DNA of 64,000 bases from Acidimicrobiales bacterium (lineage in GTDB: Bacteria; Actinomycetota; Acidimicrobiia; Acidimicrobiales; JACCXE01). Made by a program: the position numbers and the translations under genes. The DNA lies in the NCBI GenBank assembly GCA_035546775.1, contig DASZWD010000030.1, positions 271,526 through 335,525 of the forward strand, read 5' to 3'. Under the pieces are notes generated by a model. The model saw only the letters and a list, made by a program, of their open reading frames with translations, had not been told where the DNA came from and did not search any database. Positions 25,999-34,857 of the stretch are shown here, piece after piece (position 1 is the first letter of the stretch; each line of letters opens with the position of its first letter).

Positions 25999-26904
25999 TC
26001 ACCTCGCGGTGTGTGAGTCGGGCGCGTCACAGGCGTGACACTCGAGTTCGAGCGTGGCGTGCTCGATCCCGAACCGCTCGTCGAGCATCGCCTTCAGTTG
26101 CTCGCCCCGTTGTTGCGCCTCGTGCAGCGTCACCTCGCCGCGCAGCACGACGTGCGCCGACAGCGCCGGCACGTCCGACGCCAGGTTCCACAGGTGTAAG
26201 TGGTGCACCGTCTCCACGTTGTCGTCGCCGGCGAGCGCCGCTGCGACCTCGCCGGCGCTCATGCCCCGTGGCGCACCCTCGAGCAAGACCTGGGTGGTGT
26301 CGCGCAAGAGTCCCCACGCGGACCACAACACCAACACCGCGAGCGCGATGGACACCGCGGGGTCAACCCAGTTGGCGCGCCACAGCACCACGGCGACACC
26401 CGCAGCGATCGCCCCGATCGAACCAACGGCGTCAAGGGTCATGTGCACGAGCGCGCCGCGCATGTTCAGGCTTTCACCGCCGGCGCGGGCGAGCAGCCCG
26501 GCGCTGACGACGTTGACCACGAGGCCCAGACTGGCAACCACCAGCAACCCGCCACCGACGACGTCGACGGGTGAACCGATGCGACGAACGGCTTCGAACA
26601 CGATCCATCCTGCGACGACGAGCAGCGTGAGACCGTTGGCCTGGGCGCCGAGGACCTCGGCGCGCTGGAGGCCGTACGTGTGCCGGGCCGTGGCCCGGCG
26701 ATCGACGAGTTGCTGCGCAATCAGCGCGATGGTCAGGCCGGCGACGTCGGAGACCATGTGGGCGGCATCCGCGAGCAACGCCAGCGAGTGGAAGGCCCAT
26801 CCACCCACCGCTTCGGCCACCAGGAACACGCCGTTGGCGGCGAGCGCGATCCACAGGGCGCGGCGTTGCTCGCCCCGGCTGCCGTGGTGATGGCCGTGGA
26901 CCAC
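25999..26904 (-). CDS. Cation diffusion facilitator (CzcD/ZnT-like)
   Basis: 301 residues with six membrane helices and a C-terminal cytoplasmic domain. A His-rich N-terminus (HGHHHG), LLADAAHMVSDV (helix II, metal-binding His and Asp) and HMTLDAVGSIGA (helix V, His and Asp) form the Zn site of CDF transporters. The tail has VHHLHLWNL and a Cys-rich end (LECHACDAPDSH) that may bind metal. It exports Zn2+ or a similar cation in exchange for protons. It is divergent from the serine hydrolase gene at 26937. Confidence 0.93.
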   Translation of the reverse strand: MVHGHHHGSRGEQRRALWIALAANGVFLVAEAVGGWAFHSLALLADAAHMVSDVAGLTIALIAQQLVDRRATARHTYGLQRAEVLGAQANGLTLLVVAGWIVFEAVRRIGSPVDVVGGGLLVVASLGLVVNVVSAGLLARAGGESLNMRGALVHMTLDAVGSIGAIAAGVAVVLWRANWVDPAVSIALAVLVLWSAWGLLRDTTQVLLEGAPRGMSAGEVAAALAGDDNVETVHHLHLWNLASDVPALSAHVVLRGEVTLHEAQQRGEQLKAMLDERFGIEHATLELECHACDAPDSHTAR

Positions 26905-26936
26905 ATCGTTGAAGGTACAGCCGTTAGGTTGCGCAC

Positions 26937-28073
26937 ATGGTTGACATTCAGGGGACGTGCGACGAGCGCTACACCAAGGTGCGCGACGTGCTGGCCAGCA
27001 ATCTCGAGTCGGGCGCCGACGCGGGCGCGTCGGTCGCGGTACTGAAAGACGGCGAGCTCGTCGTCGACATCTGGGGCGGCACCGTGGACCTCGTCGACGG
27101 CCCAGCGGACACGCCGTGGCAGCGCGACACGCTCGTCAACGTGTATTCGTCGACGAAGACGATGTGCAACCTCAGCGCGCTCGTGTGCGCCGACCGGGGC
27201 CTCATCGACCTCGACGCTCCCGTCGCCACCTACTGGCCCGAGTTTGCCGAAGGCGGTAAGGACAGCGTGCGCATTCGCCACCTGTTGTCGCACACCGCCG
27301 GCTTGGCCGGCTTCGAAGAACCGATGGAGCCTGACGACCTTTACGACTGGGAAAAGTGCTGCGCCCGCCTGGCGGCCCAGACACCCTGGTGGGAGCCCGG
27401 CACGGCGTCGGGCTATCACGCCGTCACGCAGGGCTACCTCGTAGGCGAAGTCGTTCGGCGCGTCACCGGCAAGAGTCTCGGCACGTTCTTCCGCGAGGAA
27501 CTCGCCGAGCCGCTCGGCGCCGACTTCCACATCGGCACCGGGCCCGAGTACGACCCGCGCGTCGGCAAGCTCATTCCGCCCGCCGATCCGATCGTGCCGA
27601 CCAACGCCGACGAGACGGGCCTCGTCTACAGGACCTTCACCAACCCGATGGTGAAGGCCGAGGCCTCGTGGACACCCGAATGGCGGCGCGCCGAGATCCC
27701 GGCGGCGAACGGGCACGGCAATGCAAGGTCGATCGCGCAGGTGCAGTCGATCGTGTCGCACGGCGGCTCCCGCGACGGAAACCAGTTCGTCTCGCCCGCG
27801 ACGCTCGACCGCATCTTCGACGTGCAGTACGAAGGCACCGACCTCATCCTCGGCGTTCCGATGGTGTTCGGCATCGGCTACGGGCTGCTCAAGCTGCCGG
27901 GCATGGAGCGCACGTGCTTCTGGGGCGGGTGGGGTGGCTCGGTCGTGTTCAACGATCTCGCCCGGCGCATGACCGTGGTGTATGTGATGAACAAGATGGG
28001 CGCGGGCACGACGGGCGATTCGCGCGGCATCGGCGTCGTGTTCGCTGCCTTCGAAGCCGCCGGAGCCGAATGA
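26937..28073 (+). CDS. Serine hydrolase of the beta-lactamase / EstB family
   Basis: 378 residues. The SxxK motif is SSTK (71-74) in NVYSSTKTM; the Tyr motif is in SGYHAVTQG; the final HGGSRDG region is compatible with the third motif. There is no signal peptide, so it is likely an intracellular esterase or amidase rather than a resistance beta-lactamase. TAGGTT at -12 to -7 of the ATG marks a leaderless start. It overlaps the SIS gene (ATGA) and heads a four-gene coupled set with SIS, PfkB and SGNH genes. Confidence 0.88.
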   Translation: MVDIQGTCDERYTKVRDVLASNLESGADAGASVAVLKDGELVVDIWGGTVDLVDGPADTPWQRDTLVNVYSSTKTMCNLSALVCADRGLIDLDAPVATYWPEFAEGGKDSVRIRHLLSHTAGLAGFEEPMEPDDLYDWEKCCARLAAQTPWWEPGTASGYHAVTQGYLVGEVVRRVTGKSLGTFFREELAEPLGADFHIGTGPEYDPRVGKLIPPADPIVPTNADETGLVYRTFTNPMVKAEASWTPEWRRAEIPAANGHGNARSIAQVQSIVSHGGSRDGNQFVSPATLDRIFDVQYEGTDLILGVPMVFGIGYGLLKLPGMERTCFWGGWGGSVVFNDLARRMTVVYVMNKMGAGTTGDSRGIGVVFAAFEAAGAE

Positions 28074-28678
28074 CCTCGTCGGTCGACGACGGCCTCGCGG
28101 CGGGACTCGACTCGCTGCAGCGCACCGCCGCGGCCATCGCCGCGCTCCCGGCGCGTAGCGCCGGCGCGTTGCGCGCCGCCGCCCAGCTGGTGCTCGACCG
28201 CCACGGCGCCCTCGTCGTCACCGGCCTCGGCAAGTCGGGACTCGTGGGCGCCAAGCTGGCGGCGACGTTCGCCAGCACCGGCACGGTCTCGTACTTCGTG
28301 CACGCCGCCGATGCGCTCCACGGCGACTCCGGCATGGTGCGCCCCGACGACGTGCTGCTGGCACTGTCGTACCGCGGCGAGACCGCGGAGGTCGTCGCCT
28401 TCGCTCGCATGGCGGCGGCGCGCGGCGTGCCGGTGATCTCGGTCACCGGTTGCGGGGGTTCGTCAAGCCTCGCCGCGCTCGCGGCGGTCACCCTCGACGG
28501 CTGCATCGAACGCGAGGGCGACCCGCACGACCTGGCGCCGACCGTGTCCACGAGCGTGGCCCTCGCACTGGGCGACGCGCTCGCCGTCACGTTGATGGTG
28601 GCCCGCGGGTTCGGGCCCGACGACTTCAAGACGTTCCACCCCGGTGGCTCGCTCGGGAGGATGCTCGATGGCCAGTAA
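28070..28678 (+). CDS. SIS-domain sugar isomerase (KpsF/GutQ-like, no CBS domains)
   Basis: 202 residues. Sugar-isomerase features include VVTGLGKSGLVGAKLAATF, ALHGDSGM, LSYRGETAEVV and the C-terminal TFHPGGSLGRML. These are typical of arabinose-5-phosphate isomerases, which interconvert ketose and aldose phosphates. The paired CBS domains of KpsF are missing, as in short GutQ-like forms. It overlaps the upstream hydrolase (ATGA) and the downstream PfkB gene by 11 nt. In the context of a kinase and an esterase it probably handles an unusual sugar. Confidence 0.88.
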   Translation: MTSSVDDGLAAGLDSLQRTAAAIAALPARSAGALRAAAQLVLDRHGALVVTGLGKSGLVGAKLAATFASTGTVSYFVHAADALHGDSGMVRPDDVLLALSYRGETAEVVAFARMAAARGVPVISVTGCGGSSSLAALAAVTLDGCIEREGDPHDLAPTVSTSVALALGDALAVTLMVARGFGPDDFKTFHPGGSLGRMLDGQ

Positions 28679-29588
28679 GACGGTGTGCGTCGTCGGCTCG
28701 TTCATGATGGACGTGGTCGTGCGCACGGCGACGCGGCCGGCGGTCGGCGAGACGGTGATCGGCCGCTCCGTCGACTTCTTCCTCGGCGGCAAGGGGTTCA
28801 ACCAAGCGGTTGCCAGCGCCCGCTACGGCGCGCCGACGGCGATGGTCGGCCGCGTCGGCACCGACGCCTTCGGCGACGAGTTCATCGACGCGCTGGCGCG
28901 CCTGGGCATCCACGCCGAATTCGTGAGCCGCGACCGCACGGTGGGCACGGGTGTCGGCGTGCCGATCGTCGACGACACCGGCGCCAACTCGATCATCGTC
29001 GTACCCCAAGCCAACCTCGAGTGCAGCCCCCGACATATCGAGGACGCCGCCGAAGTCATCCGCAACGCCGCGGTCGTCCTGGCGCAGCTCGAGCTGCCCT
29101 ACGACTCGGTCGCCGAGGCGCTGCGCATCGCCCGCGACGCCGGCGTGCGGACCGTCCTCGATCCCGCCCCGATGGGCGCCGAATCGCTGGCGCGTTTCCG
29201 CGGCCTCGTCGATCTCGTCACGCCCAACGAGTCCGAAGCCGCCACCATCGCGCCCGACGCCGGCGACGACCCCGCGACGATCGCCGCGGCCGTCGCCGCT
29301 GCCCTCGACGCGCCGGCGGTGCTCCTCACGCTCGGCGAGCGCGGCGCGCTGCTGTGGCACGACGGCCACGTGGTCAAGTTCGAGCGCCACGTCGTGAAGG
29401 TCGTCGACACCGTCGGCGCCGGCGACGCCACCAGCGGCGCGCTGGCTGCGGCGTGGGCCGGTGGCGCATCCCTCGGCGACGCGGCGCGGGTCGGCAACGC
29501 CGCCGGCGCGCTGGCGTGCACGATCGCCGGCGCCGAACCGTCCATGCCGCACCGGGTGGCGATCGATCAGCTGCTGGGGGGCTCATGA
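28668..29588 (+). CDS. PfkB-family carbohydrate kinase (ribokinase-like)
   Basis: 306 residues from ATG 28668. The choice of start is supported by GGGAGG at 28655-28660, inside the SIS gene, with proper spacing. FFLGGKGFNQAVASARYG is the N-terminal PfkB signature and DTVGAGDATSGAL the C-terminal one with the catalytic Asp. Ribokinase-like length and NxxE-like TPNESEA are present. It would phosphorylate a sugar with ATP. It overlaps the SIS gene by 11 nt and the SGNH gene by ATGA. Confidence 0.92.
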   Translation: MASKTVCVVGSFMMDVVVRTATRPAVGETVIGRSVDFFLGGKGFNQAVASARYGAPTAMVGRVGTDAFGDEFIDALARLGIHAEFVSRDRTVGTGVGVPIVDDTGANSIIVVPQANLECSPRHIEDAAEVIRNAAVVLAQLELPYDSVAEALRIARDAGVRTVLDPAPMGAESLARFRGLVDLVTPNESEAATIAPDAGDDPATIAAAVAAALDAPAVLLTLGERGALLWHDGHVVKFERHVVKVVDTVGAGDATSGALAAAWAGGASLGDAARVGNAAGALACTIAGAEPSMPHRVAIDQLLGGS

Positions 29589-30721
29589 CACAACGCATCC
29601 AACTGCCCGACGATCGCATCGAAGTCGCCGGCGCCATCGCCGCGGACGTCACCGACTCGGGCGTGACGCCGCGCCGCATCGACAACGCCTACCGCCACCA
29701 GTTCCCGCCGGAGGTCGAGTTTCTGGCGTCGTCACCGAGCGGGGTGCGGTTGCGCTTCGCCACCGACGCGCGCACCGTCGGCCTCGAACTGCTCGCTACC
29801 CATCTCGCCGTCGGCGACGTGGTCTACGCCGCTGCCGTAGACCTGCTGGCCGACGGCCAACTCGTCAACTCGACGCCGTTCAGCGACGGCAACGTCCTGC
29901 GCGTCATCGTCGAGACGCAGGGATTCAACTTCGAACCCGGCGGTGCCGTCACGTTGTCCTTTGACGTGCCGCCGGGCGCCCAGGTCCTCGAATTCTGGTT
30001 GCCCAATACGTCGATCGTGGAGGCGCGGGCCGTCACCATCGACGACGGCGCCACGCTCAGCCCCGCGCCGCCCGACAACCGCCGCAGGTGGGTGCACCAC
30101 GGCTCGTCGATCAGCCACTGCATGGAGGCCTACAGTGGCTCGCGTACCTGGCCGGCGACCGCCGCCCGGCTGGCGGACGTGAACCTCGTCAACCTCGGCT
30201 TGGCCGGTCAGTGCCACCTCGACCAGTTCACGGCCCGCACGATGCGCGACACGTCCGCTGACCTCATCAGCCTCAAGTGCGGCATCAACCCGGTGAACGG
30301 CGACACGCTGCGGCTGCGCACGTTCGGCCCGGCGTTGCATGGCTTCCTCGACACCGTGCGTGACGGTCACCCCGACACGCCCCTGCTCGTGGTGTCGCCC
30401 ATCCTGTGCCCCGCGCACGAGCACGCGCCCGGCCCGACAGATTCGACCGACGGCAAGGCGCGCTCGGCCGCGTCACCGGTCGCCGCCGAGCAGGGAGCGC
30501 TCACCCTCACACAGATCCGCAAAATCATCGCTTCGGTCGTAAAGGCGCGCCGCGACGCCGGCGACACGAACCTCCACTACCTCGACGGCCGCGCGCTGTT
30601 CGACGAGGCGGACCTCGACGACCTCCCCGACGGGCTGCATCCCAACGGCGACGGCTACATCCGCATGGGCGAGCGCTTCGCCAAACTCGCCTTCGGCGAC
30701 GGCGGCGCCTTCGCCGGCTAA
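29585..30721 (+). CDS. SGNH/GDSL-type esterase with N-terminal beta domain
   Basis: 378 residues. An N-terminal jelly-roll-like half (about 1-160) is followed by an SGNH hydrolase domain: HHGSSISHC (nucleophile Ser), NLGLAGQCHLDQ (Gly), LKCGINPVNG (Asn) and DGLHPNGDGY (Asp and His). This resembles bacterial acetyl-xylan-type or CE2-like carbohydrate esterases. It has no signal peptide. It is the last gene of the serine hydrolase-SIS-kinase set, so it may deacylate a sugar before isomerisation and phosphorylation. The stop overlaps the convergent permease stop by CTAA. Confidence 0.85.
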   Translation: MTQRIQLPDDRIEVAGAIAADVTDSGVTPRRIDNAYRHQFPPEVEFLASSPSGVRLRFATDARTVGLELLATHLAVGDVVYAAAVDLLADGQLVNSTPFSDGNVLRVIVETQGFNFEPGGAVTLSFDVPPGAQVLEFWLPNTSIVEARAVTIDDGATLSPAPPDNRRRWVHHGSSISHCMEAYSGSRTWPATAARLADVNLVNLGLAGQCHLDQFTARTMRDTSADLISLKCGINPVNGDTLRLRTFGPALHGFLDTVRDGHPDTPLLVVSPILCPAHEHAPGPTDSTDGKARSAASPVAAEQGALTLTQIRKIIASVVKARRDAGDTNLHYLDGRALFDEADLDDLPDGLHPNGDGYIRMGERFAKLAFGDGGAFAG

Positions 30722-32315
30722 CCGGGCTGGACGTCGCGGCGCTGGAGAGCCGCCGCGCCGCCGGCGGCGCACACCACGGCGACGGCAACCATCGCGGTCG
30801 TCGTCGCCCAGCGCGGATCGGCCGCCGGTGCCGCCGCCAAGTGGTGGATGATCGACGTATCGAGGATGAAGTGGTTGAGCTTCACGAGCGCGCCGATCAT
30901 TTCGACGAGGAACGACCACGCCACGACTCCGTAGGCGACCGCTGACCCGGGCCGCCCGGCAACGCCGTAGACCAGCGTGCCCACGCCGAGGACGAGCAGC
31001 CCGGGCCCGACGACGTTGATACCGGCGAGCATCATGTCGCCGAAGGAAATGTCGCCGCCCGACGCCGCCACGCCGATCCAGCCCCCGAACCCGACGATGC
31101 ACGCCATGACGACGAGCGCGCCGGCGGCGATGGCGGTGCGCGTCGCCAGCCACGCCCGGCGCGTCAGCGGTCCCGCGGTCAGGTACTCGAGTCGACCGTC
31201 GGCTTCCTCGGCGCGACTGGCGGAGATGAAGGTGGCCGCGGTGAGACCGAGGAGCGCCGAGATCATGACGAAGGTCACGCCGATGTAGCCCTTGGCCGAC
31301 AGTTCCGCGCCCATGCGCTTGAAGATGTCGGACGCGGCGTTGTTGTCGCCGAACGCATCGCTGACGGCGGTGCTCACCGTCCCGAACATGGCGGCAAACA
31401 GACCGACGCCGATCGTCCATGCGATCGACGTGCCGCGCAGCAACCGCAGCGCGAGTCCCGCGGGCGATTGCAGCAGCGCGGTCCTCGCCACCGCCGTGTC
31501 GCGGCTGGGCCACACTCCCTGACCGAGGTCGCGCCGCGACGAGACCGCGATGGCGAGGGCCACCGCGGCGACCACGCCGATCAGGACGAGCAGCAACGGA
31601 GCCGGGTTGGTTCCGGTCAACGCGTGCGTCTTGTCCATCCATCCGAGCGGGCTGCTCCAAGCCAACCACGCCGCGCCGGCGACCGACCCGGCGATGGCGC
31701 GCGCGACGAATGCCGCGCCGAGCACTGCGCCCGCAATCGACGCCGCGGCGCGGCGCGTCGAGGCGAACTGGGCGGCGACCGCGCCCACGGCGAGGAACAG
31801 CGCGGCGAGGGCGCACGCCACCAGTGAGAAGAACACCGCGGCGGTCCACGACCAGTAGTGACCGAAGACGCCGACGCAGATGAACCACGACACGACGGTG
31901 GCGAACAGCAGGAGCCACGTTACGGCCAGCCCCGCGAGTTGATACGCGAACCCGAGGCGCCGGCTGACCGGACCGGCAAAGTAGAGATCGGTGCGGCCCG
32001 CCTCCTCGTCGCCCCGCAAGATCTTCGTGGCCAGCAGCAGGGCCCACACAGCCCCGATGACGCCGAACAGGGTGCCGCAGCGCCACGCCGTGAACCCGTT
32101 CACCGTGTCGAGGGCTCGTGCCGGGCCGAAGAGCGAACGGATGCCGCTGTTGCTCCCCAGGGTGGCGACGATGTCGCGGCGGTCCTTCGCCGTCGGGTAG
32201 GCCGCCGCGTAGCCGTACGCCGACACCCACACGAACAGCCCGAAGACGCTGCCCCAGATGACCGCACCGCGTCGCTGCTGGCGATAGATCAGCTCCACGA
32301 TCGCCCGGCCGCCCC

Positions 32316-32319
<4 letters not shown>
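30718..32319 (-). CDS. ABC-2 type permease, duplicated
   Basis: 533 residues from GTG 32319 (RGGRAIVELIYRQ). The start overlaps the ATPase stop (GTGA), so I rejected the longer frame upstream. About 12 hydrophobic helices fall in two halves with a similar start (ERxxEADGRLEYLTAGPL and EEAGRTDLYFAGPVSRR), as in polyketide-antibiotic exporter permeases of actinobacteria. With the ATPase at 32316 it forms a two-gene efflux system. The substrate is unknown. Confidence 0.88.
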
Positions 32320-33209
<890 letters not shown>

Positions 33210-33252
33210 ACCGGGGGAACATATCGCTCCGAAGTTCGGTTAGAACGGAACC

Positions 33253-34857
33253 ATGCGTCCGATCACGACCGACCGCGACCTCGCGTATCGCCGGCGCTGG
33301 CTCACCCTCGCCGTCTTGTGCGTCAGCCTGCTGGTCATCGTGCTGGACAACACGATTCTCAACGTCGCCATCCCGACGATGGCGAAGCCGAAGGCCGCGG
33401 GTGGCCTGGCGGCGAGCGCCAGCCAACTCCAGTGGATCGTCGACTCCTACACGGTCGTCTTCGCCGGCTTGCTGCTCACCGCCGGCAGCCTCGGTGACCG
33501 ATTCGGGCGGTATCGCGCTCTTGCCATCGGTCTTGTCATCTTCGGCGGCGGATCGTTGCTGAGTTCGCTGGCGACCTCCGCGTCGATGCTGATCGCCACC
33601 CGCTCGCTCATGGGCATCGGCGGCGCGTTCATCATGCCTTCGACCTTGTCGTTGCTGACCAACGTGTTCCTCGACCCGATCGAGCGGCGCAAGGCGATCG
33701 GCGTGTGGGCCGGCGTCGCCGGACTCGGATCGCTCGGCCCCATCACCGGTGGCTTCCTACTGGCGCACTTCTGGTGGGGTTCGGTATTCCTCGTCAACGT
33801 ACCGATCGTGATCATCGGGCTCGTCGCCGGCTACTTCCTCATTCCCGATTCGCGGGACCCCTCCGCGCCGAAGCTCGACCCGCTCGGGGCGTTGCTGTCG
33901 ATCGCGGGACTCGGCACGATCCTGTGGGCCGTTATCGAAGCGCCCAACAACGGTTGGGGCGCGTCGTCCACGCTCGCCGCCTTCGCCGTCGGAGGCGTCA
34001 TCCTCGCCGCCTTCATCTGGTGGGAGCTGAAGACGCCGAGCCCGATGCTCAATATGCACTTCTTCCGCAACCCGCGCTTTTCGGGTGCGAGCAGCGCCAT
34101 CATGCTGACGTTCTTCACCCTGTTCGGCCTGCTGTTCGTGCTGACGCAGTTCCTCCAGGTCGTGCTCGGGTTCTCCGCACTCAAGGCCGGACTCGTCCTC
34201 GGGCCCCAGGCGCTCACGATGCTGGTGTTCGCCCCGCTGTCACCGCGCTGGGTCGGCAAGTGGGGCAACAAGTTCGTCGTCGCCGGCGGCCTCGTCATCA
34301 TCGCCGCCAGCCTCGGTGCGATGGCGCGGCTCGACCAGACGACCGCCGTGTGGGAGGTCATCGGCGCCACGATGATCATGGGTCTGGGCATGGCCAACGT
34401 GATGGCGCCGGCCACCGACTCGATCATGGGATCGCTGCCGCGGGCCAAGGCGGGCGTCGGGTCAGCCGTGAACGACACGACGCGGCAAGCGGGCGGCGCC
34501 TTCGGTGTGGCGGTGCTCGGTTCGCTGCTGTCGTCGCGCTACGCCAGCGAAGTCACCCACATCCTCGGCAAGGGGGCGCCCGTCCTCGCCGCCGTCAAGA
34601 ACAACGTCGGCGCCGCGCACGGCTTCGCCCTGACCAAGCTGAACGACGCCCCGGCGTTGCAGCGCCACATCATCGACGTGTCGAACCGGGCCTTCATCAG
34701 CGGCTTCCACTACGCGGCGGTCGTCGGCGTGGGTGTGCTGCTCGTAACCGCGTTGGCCGTGTTGCGCTTCCTGCCGTCGCGGGGCGACGACGAGCCGATC
34801 CCCGAGGCGCTAGGCCTCCCAGACGACGCGCACGTTCCGGCGGATATCACCGGCTGA
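33253..34857 (+). CDS. DHA2-family MFS drug exporter (EmrB/QacA-like)
   Basis: 534 residues with 14 predicted helices. VIVLDNTILNVAIPTM is the helix-1 signature of the 14-helix DHA2 group, SLGDRFGRYRAL the loop 2-3 motif, and GVWAGVAGLGSLGPITGG the antiporter motif C. It exports drugs or other amphipaths in exchange for protons. TAGAAC lies at -12 to -7 of the ATG. The last 48 nt overlap the convergent GH3 gene. Confidence 0.94.
   Translation: MRPITTDRDLAYRRRWLTLAVLCVSLLVIVLDNTILNVAIPTMAKPKAAGGLAASASQLQWIVDSYTVVFAGLLLTAGSLGDRFGRYRALAIGLVIFGGGSLLSSLATSASMLIATRSLMGIGGAFIMPSTLSLLTNVFLDPIERRKAIGVWAGVAGLGSLGPITGGFLLAHFWWGSVFLVNVPIVIIGLVAGYFLIPDSRDPSAPKLDPLGALLSIAGLGTILWAVIEAPNNGWGASSTLAAFAVGGVILAAFIWWELKTPSPMLNMHFFRNPRFSGASSAIMLTFFTLFGLLFVLTQFLQVVLGFSALKAGLVLGPQALTMLVFAPLSPRWVGKWGNKFVVAGGLVIIAASLGAMARLDQTTAVWEVIGATMIMGLGMANVMAPATDSIMGSLPRAKAGVGSAVNDTTRQAGGAFGVAVLGSLLSSRYASEVTHILGKGAPVLAAVKNNVGAAHGFALTKLNDAPALQRHIIDVSNRAFISGFHYAAVVGVGVLLVTALAVLRFLPSRGDDEPIPEALGLPDDAHVPADITG

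Noticed and set aside
26937-28073. Antibiotic resistance by beta-lactamase
   Set aside because: The SxxK fold is there, but no signal peptide, and the sequence is that of EstB-like esterases; the operon context is sugar metabolism.
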